Source: Pseudomonadota bacterium
GTDB taxonomy: Bacteria; Pseudomonadota; Gammaproteobacteria; GCA-001735895
NCBI GenBank assembly: GCA_022563685.1
Contig: JADFMY010000004.1
Location: 1 to 58,779, forward strand
DNA: 58,779 nt
Direction of reading: 5' to 3'
In this document: positions 17,716 through 27,902 of the stretch, in pieces
Layout: each line of letters starts with the position of its first letter
Numbering within the stretch: the first letter of the stretch is position 1
Notes under the pieces: model-generated
The model's database searches: none
Told to the model about the DNA's origin: nothing
Seen by the model: only the letters and a program-made list of their open reading frames with translations
Program-made: the position numbers and the translations under genes

Positions 17716-20700
17716 ATGAGTCGCCAACAGACTTCGATTAAACAAAGCGCTCTGGGATGGGTAAAAAAGTCTATCGACGACAATCTGTCTGAAATCAGCA
17801 CCGATTTAAGGTTGTACATAGAAGAGGATGACGGCACGTTACTGGGAGCCGTACAGGAACGACTGGGGGTTATACAGGGCGTTCTGACCATGGTTGAGCA
17901 ATATGGCTCAGCCATGTTGACCGAAGAAATGGTTTCGCTATGTGAATTCATAGCCGAAAGCAAGAAAGATAAGGAAGGCCAGGCAGTCGAAGTGTTGTTG
18001 CGCGCAGTATTGCAACTGCCTGACTATCTCGAACATATACAATCTGGTTACCGGGATATACCGATCGCGATATTGCCGTTGCTTAACGATATTCGAGCGG
18101 TAAAAAATCAGGACTTGTTTTCGGAAAAACTATTATTCCTGCCCGACCTGTCAATGCATAAGGAGGGAGGCGAAGACGCGTCTATCGATGACAAGAGTAA
18201 CGAGGTATCGAAGTTATTAGCCAGGAAACTACGCCCGATATTTCAGTTCGCTTTGCTCAACCTGATCCGGGATAAATCGGTAGAAGATAGCCTGGCTCAC
18301 CTGGAAAAGGTCTGTGAAACTCTGGAGGAGCGATCCGCTTCGGAACAGGTTGCGCGCATCTGGTGGATCGTCGGCGCTCTGGTAGAGTCAGTGGCACGCC
18401 AAAATCTGGAGCTGGGTGTATCGATTAAAAGCCTGCTGGGAAAGGTAGACGCACTGTTTCGTGTCATATTGATAATCGGCGAGCGCGGACTGTTGAACAG
18501 GCAACCCATTGAGTTAATTAAAAACTTCCTGTTTTATATAGCTCAGCCAGAATGTGACGGGCCTAAATCCCAGGCGATAAAAACAGCCTATCGTTTAGAG
18601 GAATTCTTGCCCAGCGAAGCGGTTCGGAGCAAGGTCCTCAACAATATTGCCGGCCCTAATCAGGCACTGTTAAAAGCCGTCGCAGAAGCGATGAAAGCCG
18701 ATATCGAAACGGTAAAATCTACCCTCGAAATTTATGTTAATGGTGATCTGGGTAATATCGAATTGCTCAGGGATATTCCTCAGGAATTGCATGTCATTGC
18801 AGATACCCTGGCGATGATCGGGCTAGGTCAGCAGCGCCAGTTGATCGTATCCCAAATAGACGTGGTCAAGGAAATCATCGATGGCAGGGAGCAGCCGAAC
18901 GAAGAAAAATTACTGTCTATGGCGGCAGAATTGATTCAGGTTGATCAGGCGCTGGATCAGATGCAAAAACGCCAGCCCATCAACGGCGGAGACGAGCGCT
19001 CTGAGGCTGATGTATCCAGGGACTTCGAACTGGATGCCGTATTGACTGCGGTAGTGACCGCTGCCCTGGATAATATCCAGAAAACCAAGAGCGCTATCCT
19101 GGATTTTATCAAGGACCCTACACGCGCCGAAAATATCGATTTGTGCGTTACCCTGATGGAAGAGGCGAAAGGGGCGCTGGAATTACTCAATCAGCCCCGT
19201 GCAGTATTGGTGATCGATGGGTTGATTCGGTATCTGAAAGAACATGATATTGTCGAATTTATGGATACGAATCGACTCGATTCGCTGTCACAGGTGGTTG
19301 TGAGTATCGAATATTACCTGGAAGCCCTGGGCGAACATCGAAGCGATGCCGATAGTATTCTCGACTTTGCCGATGCACAAATTAAGACGTTACTGTCAAA
19401 TGCCACACTCCCCAGCGAGTCTGCCGCTGGTGAAGAGCTGGTCATAGTAGACGACCAGGCCAGGGATACTGCCGAATCAACAGGTCTATTCGAGGTGTCT
19501 ACACTTGAAATTGATGATGCGCCAGACCCGGAACTGGAGGCAGAATTTGTCCAGTTGACTGACCAGGAAGCACCCGTCGAAGCCGACGACAGTTTGACTC
19601 TCGAAGCGCCGGCCGAAGAGCCCGCCCCGGTTATAGCGGCCGAACTGGCTGTCGATTCTGAATTAGAAATCCCATCGTCCAAACCGATATCACAGGGTTC
19701 GGAGGCCTTGCCAGGCGATGAACAGTTAGTCGATGAATTGAGCGACGAGCTGATCGATATACACGATGCTCTTGAGGAGCCGGCAAAAGACGATACCAAA
19801 GTCGATGTAACTGGCGAAGATCCGTCTGAATTCGAGAGCCCGGCAGAGGAATCAGTTGATAAAGCGGTAAATGTTGTTCCAGTCGATGAGGCCTTGCCGG
19901 TATTAGGCCCGGACACTGATACGGAGATACTGGAGATTTATCTGGAAGAAGCAGAGGAAGAGTCGGAGAATATTCGTCGCTTACAGCAGGACTGGTTGTT
20001 GCACCCGGAAGATGAAAACGCAGTGACGAATATTCGTCGCGCGTTTCATACTATCAAGGGTAGCGGGCGCCTGGTAAGCGCGAGCAAGATAGCAGAATTT
20101 GCCTGGGACTACGAGCAACTGCTCAATCGGGTGATCGACAAAACAGTGTTACCTAAAACCGATGTCATCGACGCGGTGGGCCAGGCGGCAGCTGCATTGG
20201 CTGAACTGGTCGTGGAGTTAAAAACCAACCAGCCCCCAACGGCTGATATTCCCTACTTGCGAGGTCTGGCCAGAGCACTTGCCGAATTCAAGGCCAGGCA
20301 GGTATTGAGCGAGCATAAGCGGCATATAGCAGCAATAAGAGAATCTCCCCACGACCTGATTACCGATGGCCCGGCATCCGCAGCAGATGATTTTGAACCG
20401 ATAGAACCCGAGGCTCTGGATGATGAAGCGCCAGTCGCTAAATCCGAATCTGAGGAGACCCCCCCGGACCCTTTCGTCCTGACGAAAGAGAAACCCATGC
20501 CTGGAGAAGAGGCAAGGGCGAACACGCCCGACGTTCAAGAGCCGGTCGAACCAACCGGCCTGTCGTTCGATCCGGAATTACTGACCATCTATCAACAAGA
20601 GGTCGAGCAGCACCTAAGCACAATAAATACCGCCCTTGAAGAGGCTGAAAAAAGGCAGGAGTTGATTCCTCAGGAAGATCTTTACAGGGCTCTGCATACT

Positions 20701-23370
20701 ATCCATGGCGCTTCCCGTACTGCCGATATCGGCAGTATTGGTATGCTCGCCGGCCTGATGGAAAAACCGCTCAAGTCTGCGATCACGCAGTCGATGGCGC
20801 TGGATAACGAAATCATAACCCTCTATCGTCAGGGCTATCAGGCGCTACAATCCCTGACCAGTGAACTGGTCGAAACTCGCCAGGTGCCCCCGATACCCGA
20901 AGATTTGAAGATTAGTTTCCAGGCTCTGGCCGAGGACCTGGAAGAACACACCGTAGAAATAGCAGATGATTCAGACCAGCCTTCTGGAGATTTTGTCGAT
21001 ACTATGAGGCTAATGAGTGGAGCTCCCGATCAGGAGCAGGACAAAGAACTCCTGGCCATATTTATCGATGAAGCAAATGAATTGCTCGAAATGAGCGATC
21101 ATACCCTGCATGACTGGGCTGACCAGCAGGCCGACGAAAACGGTGGGTACGACTTTACCGCAGTAATGGAGCTGCAGCGATATCTGCATACCCTGAAGGG
21201 TGGCGCGAAGATGGCCGAGTTGAAGGAGATTGGCGATTTAAGTCATGAAATTGAATCTGTTTTCATCGCGGTGATCGACACTCGGGTAGAGAAGAACGAT
21301 AAATTAATCGAGTTGCTGGAGAACAGTTTTGATTTGCTTCATAAACAGATAGGAGAGACTCAGAAGCGTCAACCTGTGACTGGATCGGGGGACCAGGTAG
21401 CACTGCTGAAAGCCATACGCTCCGGTACCGGCGAAGACCGATCAGAGCCGGGTCTGGCAGTTGAAAGCCATCTGGATAACGAAAACATCGATATCGTGCA
21501 GGAAAACCTTGATTATGCGCCCAATAGCGCCACCGAACGATCAGTCCAGGAAGTGATCCGGGTAAGGGCTGACCTGCTCGATAATCTGGTTAATTCGGCG
21601 GGCGAAGTCAGTATCTATCGGGCACGTATGGAACAACAGGTCGCGGGTCTGGGTTCGTATCTCGGAGAGCTGGGGCAGACCATCACGCGATTGAAAAACC
21701 AGTTGCGCAGCCTGGAAACCGAAACCGATGCACAAATACACTTCAGCCACCGTATCAGTGCGGAATCGGCCGATGAATTCGATCCGCTCGAACTGGATCG
21801 TTATACCATGATCCAGGAGTTGTCCAGGTCACTCAGTGAAAGTGTGAGCGACCTTTCGAGTTTGCAGGGGATGCTTGGTGAACAGGTCAAGGAATCCGAA
21901 ACCCTGTTGCTGCAACAGTCGCGTGTGAACACCGATTTACAGGATGGCCTGATCAAGAGCCGTATGGTCAAATTTTCAGGCTTACTCACTCGCTTGCGTC
22001 GGTTGGTTCGGCAGAGTAGCCAGGAACTGGCCAAGAAAGCTGAGTTGGTGGTGACCGGCGAGGAAAATGAAATCGATAGCAAGGTAATCGACCGTATGGT
22101 CGCGCCACTGGAGCATATGATTCGTAATGCAATTTCACACGGTATCGAAAAGCCAGTGGATAGAGTCAGGAAAGGTAAATCAGAGATTGGGAGGATATCG
22201 ATCGATATCAGCCGTGATGGCTCTGATATTGTCATCAAGGTGAGCGACGACGGAGCTGGCATCAATCTCGACAAGGTGCGAAGTCGTGCCTTGCAACTGG
22301 GCTTGCTTGCACATGACCAGCCCGCCTCGGATAGCGATCTGGTGCAGTTTATTCTGGAACCGGGATTCAGTACCGCTGAACATATTACCCAGCTGTATGG
22401 TCGGGGTGTCGGGCTGGAGGTGGTTGATATCGGGATTAAAGAGCTCGGAGGCACGCTGATCATCGAAACCAGCCCCCAGGGATCCTCGTTTATCGCCAGG
22501 CTGCCATTCACCCTGTCTATCAACCAGGCCTTACTGGTGCGAGCGGGTGAAGAGATCTACGCGATCCCTCTAAACAGTATTGAGGGTATCACTCGACTTG
22601 AAACCTATAAACTGGCGGAGCTCTATAAAACAGAACAACCCGAGCTCGAATATGCGGGGCAAAATTTTTCGCTGCACTATCTTTCTAAACTGGTGGATGC
22701 AGAGGAGCGCTTTATAGCCAGGGATGACCAGTCCAAGCAACCCGTGATATTGAGCCGATCGGGTGATGCTCGTCTCGCCTTGCACGTAGACGAGCTATTG
22801 GGTAATCGTGAAGTGGTTGCCAAGTCCTTAGGCAAACAACTCAGCCAGGTCAAGGGCCTGTCAGGTGCCAGCATACTCGCCGACGGTAGCGTCGTACTCA
22901 TTCTGGACATCAACGGACTGGTGCGTCATGGATCGGGCAGTTCCGTAAAGGTAATCTATAGAGGTGTGCCGGAAGATGGTACACAGACGATTTCCAGCGC
23001 TCGAAATACAATTATGGTAGTCGACGATTCAATAACCATGCGCCGCGTCGCAAGTAAATTACTGACGAGGCATAATTATCGGGTAGTGACCGCAAAAGAT
23101 GGTGTCGATGCGCTCGCGCAACTGGAAGACGTCAGTCCCGATGTCATGCTGCTCGATATAGAGATGCCTCGTATGGATGGTTTTGAGCTGGCCAAGCACA
23201 TGCAAAACGAGGCGTCTTACTCGAAAATTCCAATTATCATGATCACTTCCAGAACGGGAGAAAAACATCGTGATCGAGCGTTTGAAATTGGGGTCGCCAA
23301 TTACATGGGCAAGCCCTATCTGGAAGAGGAACTAATTGAAAATATACAACTCGCCCTGGGAACTAACTAA
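17716..23370 (+). CDS. chpA: Hybrid chemotaxis histidine kinase ChpA/PilL
   Basis: The protein has 1884 residues and is the kinase of the Pil-Chp system. In order: a long N-terminal helical region (about 1-560), an acidic linker (about 590-740), phosphotransfer domains with histidines at H778 (FHTIKGSG), H994 (LHTIHGAS) and H1158 (LHTLKGGA), a dimerisation helix, the ATPase with N-box N1471 (MIRNAISHGIE) and GRGVGLEVV, a CheW domain, and a C-terminal receiver with phospho-acceptor D1814 (MLLDIEMP). It has only three clear phosphotransfer histidines, fewer than the eight Xpt modules described for Pseudomonas ChpA. It is followed 25 bp later by chpC. Confidence 0.94.
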   Translation: MSRQQTSIKQSALGWVKKSIDDNLSEISTDLRLYIEEDDGTLLGAVQERLGVIQGVLTMVEQYGSAMLTEEMVSLCEFIAESKKDKEGQAVEVLLRAVLQLPDYLEHIQSGYRDIPIAILPLLNDIRAVKNQDLFSEKLLFLPDLSMHKEGGEDASIDDKSNEVSKLLARKLRPIFQFALLNLIRDKSVEDSLAHLEKVCETLEERSASEQVARIWWIVGALVESVARQNLELGVSIKSLLGKVDALFRVILIIGERGLLNRQPIELIKNFLFYIAQPECDGPKSQAIKTAYRLEEFLPSEAVRSKVLNNIAGPNQALLKAVAEAMKADIETVKSTLEIYVNGDLGNIELLRDIPQELHVIADTLAMIGLGQQRQLIVSQIDVVKEIIDGREQPNEEKLLSMAAELIQVDQALDQMQKRQPINGGDERSEADVSRDFELDAVLTAVVTAALDNIQKTKSAILDFIKDPTRAENIDLCVTLMEEAKGALELLNQPRAVLVIDGLIRYLKEHDIVEFMDTNRLDSLSQVVVSIEYYLEALGEHRSDADSILDFADAQIKTLLSNATLPSESAAGEELVIVDDQARDTAESTGLFEVSTLEIDDAPDPELEAEFVQLTDQEAPVEADDSLTLEAPAEEPAPVIAAELAVDSELEIPSSKPISQGSEALPGDEQLVDELSDELIDIHDALEEPAKDDTKVDVTGEDPSEFESPAEESVDKAVNVVPVDEALPVLGPDTDTEILEIYLEEAEEESENIRRLQQDWLLHPEDENAVTNIRRAFHTIKGSGRLVSASKIAEFAWDYEQLLNRVIDKTVLPKTDVIDAVGQAAAALAELVVELKTNQPPTADIPYLRGLARALAEFKARQVLSEHKRHIAAIRESPHDLITDGPASAADDFEPIEPEALDDEAPVAKSESEETPPDPFVLTKEKPMPGEEARANTPDVQEPVEPTGLSFDPELLTIYQQEVEQHLSTINTALEEAEKRQELIPQEDLYRALHTIHGASRTADIGSIGMLAGLMEKPLKSAITQSMALDNEIITLYRQGYQALQSLTSELVETRQVPPIPEDLKISFQALAEDLEEHTVEIADDSDQPSGDFVDTMRLMSGAPDQEQDKELLAIFIDEANELLEMSDHTLHDWADQQADENGGYDFTAVMELQRYLHTLKGGAKMAELKEIGDLSHEIESVFIAVIDTRVEKNDKLIELLENSFDLLHKQIGETQKRQPVTGSGDQVALLKAIRSGTGEDRSEPGLAVESHLDNENIDIVQENLDYAPNSATERSVQEVIRVRADLLDNLVNSAGEVSIYRARMEQQVAGLGSYLGELGQTITRLKNQLRSLETETDAQIHFSHRISAESADEFDPLELDRYTMIQELSRSLSESVSDLSSLQGMLGEQVKESETLLLQQSRVNTDLQDGLIKSRMVKFSGLLTRLRRLVRQSSQELAKKAELVVTGEENEIDSKVIDRMVAPLEHMIRNAISHGIEKPVDRVRKGKSEIGRISIDISRDGSDIVIKVSDDGAGINLDKVRSRALQLGLLAHDQPASDSDLVQFILEPGFSTAEHITQLYGRGVGLEVVDIGIKELGGTLIIETSPQGSSFIARLPFTLSINQALLVRAGEEIYAIPLNSIEGITRLETYKLAELYKTEQPELEYAGQNFSLHYLSKLVDAEERFIARDDQSKQPVILSRSGDARLALHVDELLGNREVVAKSLGKQLSQVKGLSGASILADGSVVLILDINGLVRHGSGSSVKVIYRGVPEDGTQTISSARNTIMVVDDSITMRRVASKLLTRHNYRVVTAKDGVDALAQLEDVSPDVMLLDIEMPRMDGFELAKHMQNEASYSKIPIIMITSRTGEKHRDRAFEIGVANYMGKPYLEEELIENIQLALGTN

Positions 23371-23395
23371 TGCATAATCTGCAGCAAGCTAAACA

Positions 23396-23881
23396 ATGAA
23401 TGACGAGGTCAGGTCAGTACGCTGTATGTTATTGCCACTGTCTTCGCTCAATCTGGTTATCCCCAACTCTGGGGTAGCGGAAATTATCGGTTATTCGACC
23501 CCCAGGCCTGTACCCGACACGAGTGACTGGTTTCTTGGTGTTGTATCGTGGCGAGGTGTGGATGTGCCTGTCGTGTCGTTAGAAGAAATGTGTGCGATCG
23601 ATTCGGTCCATGTCGGCCCCCGGGCTCGAATCGGAATAATTTACAACCCTGAAAAAGACCCTGAAATCCCCTACCTGGGCATACACATGCAGGATATACC
23701 GAGAGCCTACCTGGCCGAATCCGATAAAATGGAAGCAGGAAGCGACGATGGGTTAAGCCAGTACCTGCTTTCCAGAGTTGATGAAGACCACCAGGCGCGA
23801 GCCATTCCTGACCTGGATCGGATAATAGCCGAGTTAAAGACCGAATATGACCAGGAAAAAATCGATCAGATGAAAGCCTAG
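23396..23881 (+). CDS. chpC: CheW-like protein ChpC
   Basis: The protein has 161 residues and a single CheW-like domain (about 8-140) with PNSGVAEIIGY and WFLGVVSWRGVDVPVVSLEEM. In Pseudomonas ChpC links additional signals to the Pil-Chp kinase. It is the last gene of the cluster. Its TAG stop codon is part of the CTAG target site at which the second copy of the 151-bp element inserted, so the element begins immediately after the stop. Confidence 0.85.
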   Translation: MNDEVRSVRCMLLPLSSLNLVIPNSGVAEIIGYSTPRPVPDTSDWFLGVVSWRGVDVPVVSLEEMCAIDSVHVGPRARIGIIYNPEKDPEIPYLGIHMQDIPRAYLAESDKMEAGSDDGLSQYLLSRVDEDHQARAIPDLDRIIAELKTEYDQEKIDQMKA

Positions 23882-24036
23882 GGAAGGTCTGATTTATTCA
23901 GACCTTCCGGCAGTACATGGAGGTACTGCCAAAATCAGTGCCGCTAAGGCATTGATTTTGTGAGACAAACGAAAATGAAACTTTTCGTTTGTCGTCCTCT
24001 GAGAATTCAAGGATGAATTATTCAGAGGTTCCCTAG
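23878..24036. mobile_element. Five-hairpin MITE-like element, copy 2 (151 bp plus 4-bp CTAG duplications)
   Basis: The element proper is 23882-24032, flanked by CTAG (23878-23881 and 24033-24036). Hairpins are at 23882-23908 (11-bp perfect stem), 23909-23930 (8 bp), 23930-23960 (13 bp, one G-T), 23964-23993 (12 bp perfect) and 23996-24028 (7+6 bp). The stems in this copy are more perfect than in copy 1, suggesting it is nearer the founder. Lying between the convergent chpC and rsmE, its first hairpin could serve as a 3' stabiliser or terminator, but no T-tract follows. Confidence 0.85.
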
Positions 24037-24099
24037 TAAAACTCTGCATAAGTAATCCATGACCGGGCAGGGCTTGCTAAGCCGAATTATTGGCCCTGC

Positions 24100-24838
24100 T
24101 TAAATATCTCCCCACAACGATTGTGCAATAGCCAGCGCAGAAATCGCCGCGGTTTCTGTTCGCAATACGCGTGGTCCCAGCCTGATTGAGACGAAACCAG
24201 CCTGTTTGGCGGTCTGTATTTCTGTATCCGACAGACCACCTTCAGGACCCACCAACATTGAAATTTGTTTTTCAGTTGAATCAGGAGTCAGTAACGATTT
24301 TAAATTGTCGCCATCGATGCCGAGTAATATTTTGCTCTGGCGTTGAACCGAATGGCCGAGGACATCGCCCAATTTCCGGTCGAAGCCGATTTCAGGGGGG
24401 GTGATGGCGCTCGCATTGCTTGCAGGCATTGATCGCCACTGCGCGCCAGTGAGACAGTCTTTTTTCGAGCTGCGCAGGTTTGAGTGGAATCTGCGTATGC
24501 TGAGCATTAAACACAGATATCCGACTGACCCCGAGCTCGGTGCTTTTCTGAACCATCCAGTCCATGTGGTCGTTGCGGCTTAATCCCTGGATGATTTCGC
24601 TCGACAGGCCAGACTCACAGTCGCTTAAAACACGAGTTTGAATCGAAGCGATAGTCTGTTTACCCTGGCAGGACAATAGTGACTCATAGTCATAATTGTC
24701 ATCGGCGTTAAACAGGGTAATTGCGTCGCCGGCTTTCAGCCGCAGTACATGCCGCACATAGTGGCTGATAGCCGGTTCAAGTTGAATACTAGTGCCAGGC
24801 GTCAGTGGCTGTGCCACGAAAATACGAGAAAGTCGCAT
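24100..24838 (-). pseudogene. rsmE: 16S rRNA m3U1498 methyltransferase RsmE, frameshifted
   Basis: RsmE methylates U1498 of 16S rRNA using SAM. The N-terminal part (24838-24392, starting MRLSRIFVAQ) ends prematurely after CERHHPP; the rest (LLVGPEGG-type SPOUT motif MLVGPEGGLSDTEI and IRLGPRVLRTETAA) continues in another frame to 24100. The switch occurs in a run of seven C on the coding strand (24395-24401). Removing one C restores CERHHPPEIGFDRKL and a full-length protein of about 245 residues. It is either a sequencing error in the homopolymer or a real slip mutation. The gene follows ahcY, a sensible SAM-pathway neighbour. Confidence 0.88.
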
Positions 24839-24874
24839 GGCGAAAATCGCCCGCCTGGCACCTTGAAGGAGTAC

Positions 24875-26293
24875 CTAGTAGCGGTAAAGCTCGGGTTTAT
24901 AGGGGCCTTCTACCTTGACGCCGATATATTTCGCCTGTTCTTCACTCAGTTGGGTCAATGAGGCGCCAACCTTTGCCAGGTGCAGGCGAGCAACCTCTTC
25001 GTCCAGATGCTTCGGCAGGGTATAAACCTCGTTGCCGTACTTGCCGGGATTACAGTAAATTTCCATCTGCGCCAGAGTCTGGTTGGTAAACGAGTTGGAC
25101 ATCACAAAGCTGGGATGTCCGGTTCCACAACCCAGATTGACCAGCCGGCCCTCGGCGAGCAAAATGATGCGCTTGCCATCGGGGAAGATGATGTGGTCGA
25201 CCTGCGGCTTGATGTTTTCCCACTCGTATTGCTTGAGCGCCGCGACTTCGATTTCATTATCGAAATGACCGATGTTGCAAACAATCGCCTGATCCTTCAT
25301 CTGCACCATATGATCGTGGCGGATGACGTTAAAGTTACCGGTGGCAGAGACAAAGATATCGGCCTGTTTGCAAGCCTCATCCATAGTCACCACGCGAAAA
25401 CCTTCCATCGTAGCCTGGAGTGCGCATATTGGGTCGATTTCGGTCACCAGGACGGTGGCGCCGAGGCCCTTGAGCGACTGTGCGCAGCCTTTGCCGACAT
25501 CGCCGTAGCCGAGTACCAGCGCTACCTTGCCTGCGATCATCACATCGGTCGCCCGCTTGATGCCGTCGACTAATGATTCTCGACAGCCGTAAAGATTGTC
25601 GAACTTGGACTTGGTGACCGAATCGTTGACGTTAAATGCGGGGAAAGGCAATTCACCATTCTCCTGCATCTGGTAAAGCCGATGAACGCCGGTCGTCGTT
25701 TCCTCGGTCACGCCGCGAATATTTTTTAAGATTGTCGAGTACCAGGTGGGTGACTCGGCGACTTTTTTGCGGATCGCGGTATACATTATCACTTCTTCTT
25801 CGCTGCCTGGATTGTCCAGTACAGAGATATCCTGTTCAGCCTTGCTCCCCAGGTAGACCAGCATGGTCGCATCACCACCATCGTCGAGAATCATGTTCGG
25901 TGTGCCGCCATCGTGCCATTCCATCAGACGGTGGGTGAAATCCCAGTACTCCTCCAGAGACTCGCCCTTGAAGGCAAATACCGGCACGCCGGTTTCGGCC
26001 ATAGCCGCCGCCGCATGATCCTGTGTCGAAAAAATATTGCAGGATACCCAGCGTACCTCGGCGCCGAGCGCGGCCAGGGTTTCAATCAATACCGCAGTCT
26101 GGATCGTCATGTGCAACGAGCCGGCGATACGTGCGCCTTTGAGCGGTTGTTCCGCGCCGTACTTGTTTCGTAAGGAGACCAGACCCGGCATCTCGGTTTC
26201 GGCAATCGCGATTTCCTTGCGTCCCCAGGGGGCGAGTGAAATGTCGGCTACAACATGATCCTGGATCGGATCGTTTTTTAGATTAGTATTCAT
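24875..26293 (-). CDS. ahcY: S-adenosylhomocysteine hydrolase
   Basis: The enzyme splits S-adenosylhomocysteine to adenosine and homocysteine, removing the inhibitor made by methyltransferases. It has 472 residues including the insertion seen in the longer bacterial form. NAD binding is at [12 protein letters not shown], the C-terminal end is [13 protein letters not shown], and the substrate segment [14 protein letters not shown] is present. It lies between metK and rsmE and is preceded by a SAH riboswitch, so expression should rise when SAH accumulates. Confidence 0.97.
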   Translation of the reverse strand: MNTNLKNDPIQDHVVADISLAPWGRKEIAIAETEMPGLVSLRNKYGAEQPLKGARIAGSLHMTIQTAVLIETLAALGAEVRWVSCNIFSTQDHAAAAMAETGVPVFAFKGESLEEYWDFTHRLMEWHDGGTPNMILDDGGDATMLVYLGSKAEQDISVLDNPGSEEEVIMYTAIRKKVAESPTWYSTILKNIRGVTEETTTGVHRLYQMQENGELPFPAFNVNDSVTKSKFDNLYGCRESLVDGIKRATDVMIAGKVALVLGYGDVGKGCAQSLKGLGATVLVTEIDPICALQATMEGFRVVTMDEACKQADIFVSATGNFNVIRHDHMVQMKDQAIVCNIGHFDNEIEVAALKQYEWENIKPQVDHIIFPDGKRIILLAEGRLVNLGCGTGHPSFVMSNSFTNQTLAQMEIYCNPGKYGNEVYTLPKHLDEEVARLHLAKVGASLTQLSEEQAKYIGVKVEGPYKPELYRY

Positions 26294-26309
26294 AAATAAA
26301 CCTGTCTAT

Positions 26310-26378
26310 TTATGAGCGCAGTTGAATATGATCGGGATCCGAGCCTGGCAGAGAGTCTGTCGCAGCGCCCCTCGAATC
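26310..26378 (-). ncRNA. S-adenosylhomocysteine (SAH) riboswitch
   Basis: On the minus strand the leader contains CGAGGGGCGCTGCG (26374-26361), then CCAGGCTCGG (26348-26339) closing the first stem, and GCGCTCA (about 26319-26313) able to pair with the GGGCGC loop side as the pseudoknot. These are the conserved blocks of the SAH riboswitch class, which turns on ahcY-type genes. The ahcY ATG lies about 20 bp downstream after AGG. I recognised it by eye; no covariance search was run. Confidence 0.85.
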
Positions 26379-26404
26379 CTGGTACCAGGGAACCCCTGAT
26401 ATAA

Positions 26405-26432
26405 ATTATAGTCCGGCTTCCGACTTCAACAA
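26405..26432 (-). promoter_or_regulatory. Putative promoter for the riboswitch-ahcY transcript
   Basis: Read on the minus strand, TTGTTG (26432-26427) and TATAAT (26410-26405) are spaced 16 bp apart. The -10 overlaps the metK stop codon (CTA TAA T). A transcript from here would begin a few bases before the riboswitch, so ahcY could be expressed independently of metK. Confidence 0.5.
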
Positions 26433-27572
26433 GTCGGCCTTGTCGGTCCTTTCCCAACTTAAATCAATGTCGTCGCGTCCCAGATGACCATAGGCAGCAG
26501 TTTGCTGGTAAATCGGCCGCAGCAGGTCTAGCATCTCAATCAGTCCCCTGGGCCGTAAATCGAAATGTTCGCGCACCAGCCTGGTAATGCGATCGTCGTC
26601 TATTCTGCCCGTACCGAAAGTTTCGACGCTGATCGAAGTCGGTTGTGCGACGCCAATCGCGTAAGATAGCTGTATCTCGCAGCGATCGGCGATGCCGGCG
26701 GCGACGATATTTTTCGCCACGTAGCGTGCAGCGTAGGCAGCCGAGCGGTCCACCTTGGAAGGATCTTTACCGGAAAACGCGCCGCCTCCGTGCCGGGCCA
26801 TACCCCCGTAAGTATCAACGATAATTTTGCGCCCGGTTAAGCCGGTATCGCCTACCGGTCCGCCGATCACGAATCGGCCCGTCGGGTTGATGTGGATATT
26901 CTCACTCCTGCATTTTGAAAACCATTCCTGCGGTAAAACCGGTTTCAATATCGTTTCGATCACGGCCTCGCGCAGGGTTTCGAGGTCAATGTCGGCCGAA
27001 TGTTGTGTCGATAGCACCACGGCTTCGATACCCACCGGTTTGTGATCTTCGTACTGAAAAGTGATCTGGCTTTTGGCGTCGGGTTGGAGCCAGGGTAACT
27101 CACCGGATTTCCTGACTTCGGACTGACGACGCACCAGGCGGTGGGCATAGGTAATCGGTGCCGGCATCAACACGTCGGTTTCATTGCTGGCATAGCCAAA
27201 CATCATTCCCTGGTCGCCAGCCCCCTGTTCACGGCCGGCCGTTTCATCGACACCCATCGCAATATCGGTCGACTGTTTGCCGATACCGGTCAGGACGGCG
27301 CAGGTGTTACCGTCAAACCCGCATTCTGGGTTATCGTACCCAATGGCGGATACTGTGTTGCGTACCACCTGTTCCATATCGACCCATGCCTGGGTGGTGA
27401 TTTCGCCAGCCAGCATTACCATGCCGGTTTTTACCAGGGTTTCACAGGCAACGCGTGAATGCTTGTCCTGCTCCAGCAGCGCATCCAGAATGGCATCGGA
27501 GATTTGGTCCGCGACTTTATCTGGGTGCCCTTCTGAGACTGATTCAGAAGTAAAGATAAATGATGATGCCAT
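26406..27572 (-). CDS. metK: S-adenosylmethionine synthetase
   Basis: The enzyme makes SAM from methionine and ATP. It has 388 residues. Signatures [12 protein letters not shown] and [19 protein letters not shown] are both present, and the N-terminus [20 protein letters not shown] is canonical. AAGGA lies upstream of the ATG. It starts a minus-strand SAM-cycle unit metK-ahcY-rsmE. It has its own promoter at 27608-27636. Confidence 0.98.
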   Translation of the reverse strand: MASSFIFTSESVSEGHPDKVADQISDAILDALLEQDKHSRVACETLVKTGMVMLAGEITTQAWVDMEQVVRNTVSAIGYDNPECGFDGNTCAVLTGIGKQSTDIAMGVDETAGREQGAGDQGMMFGYASNETDVLMPAPITYAHRLVRRQSEVRKSGELPWLQPDAKSQITFQYEDHKPVGIEAVVLSTQHSADIDLETLREAVIETILKPVLPQEWFSKCRSENIHINPTGRFVIGGPVGDTGLTGRKIIVDTYGGMARHGGGAFSGKDPSKVDRSAAYAARYVAKNIVAAGIADRCEIQLSYAIGVAQPTSISVETFGTGRIDDDRITRLVREHFDLRPRGLIEMLDLLRPIYQQTAAYGHLGRDDIDLSWERTDKADLLKSEAGL

Positions 27573-27607
27573 GGAACAGTCCTTATTAGAGATGGGAAAA
27601 CCGGCAC

Positions 27608-27636
27608 AATATAGTGTCTCATAGGTTAAAACACAA
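27608..27636 (-). promoter_or_regulatory. metK promoter
   Basis: On the minus strand TTGTGT (27636-27631) and TATATT (27613-27608) are 17 bp apart, about 35 bp before the metK ATG. No SAM riboswitch motif is visible in the short leader. The remainder of the 330-bp metK-tkt spacer presumably holds the divergent tkt promoter, but I see no clear consensus there. Confidence 0.55.
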
Positions 27637-27902
27637 GCTTAGACAATAGGGACGCCACGAATTTTTTAGCCCGAATTTCACTACAGAAACCAGCCGCTTC
27701 AGGCATGCCTAACTGGTATAAAAGATATTATAAGTTGCCGTTGATTTGCATTTGCGAGAGAATATCGCGCCTTGTCGGGTCCGGTTGAAAGAAAGTGATT
27801 TGCCGCCCGTTTAAAAACGCAGGTCAGTGGAGCCTGATTCATTCAAATATTCGCGGTGGTTTTCGGGCTAGAGTCGAAGTTCGAGTTCCCAGGAGTTAAT
27901 AT

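Noticed and set aside
19314-19916. 200-residue minus-strand Ser/Ala-rich frame inside chpA
   Set aside because: Antisense shadow of the acidic linker; composition is a codon mirror, not a protein.
27573-27902. SAM riboswitch upstream of metK
   Set aside because: The leader from the predicted promoter is only about 35 bases and lacks the conserved SAM-binding motifs.
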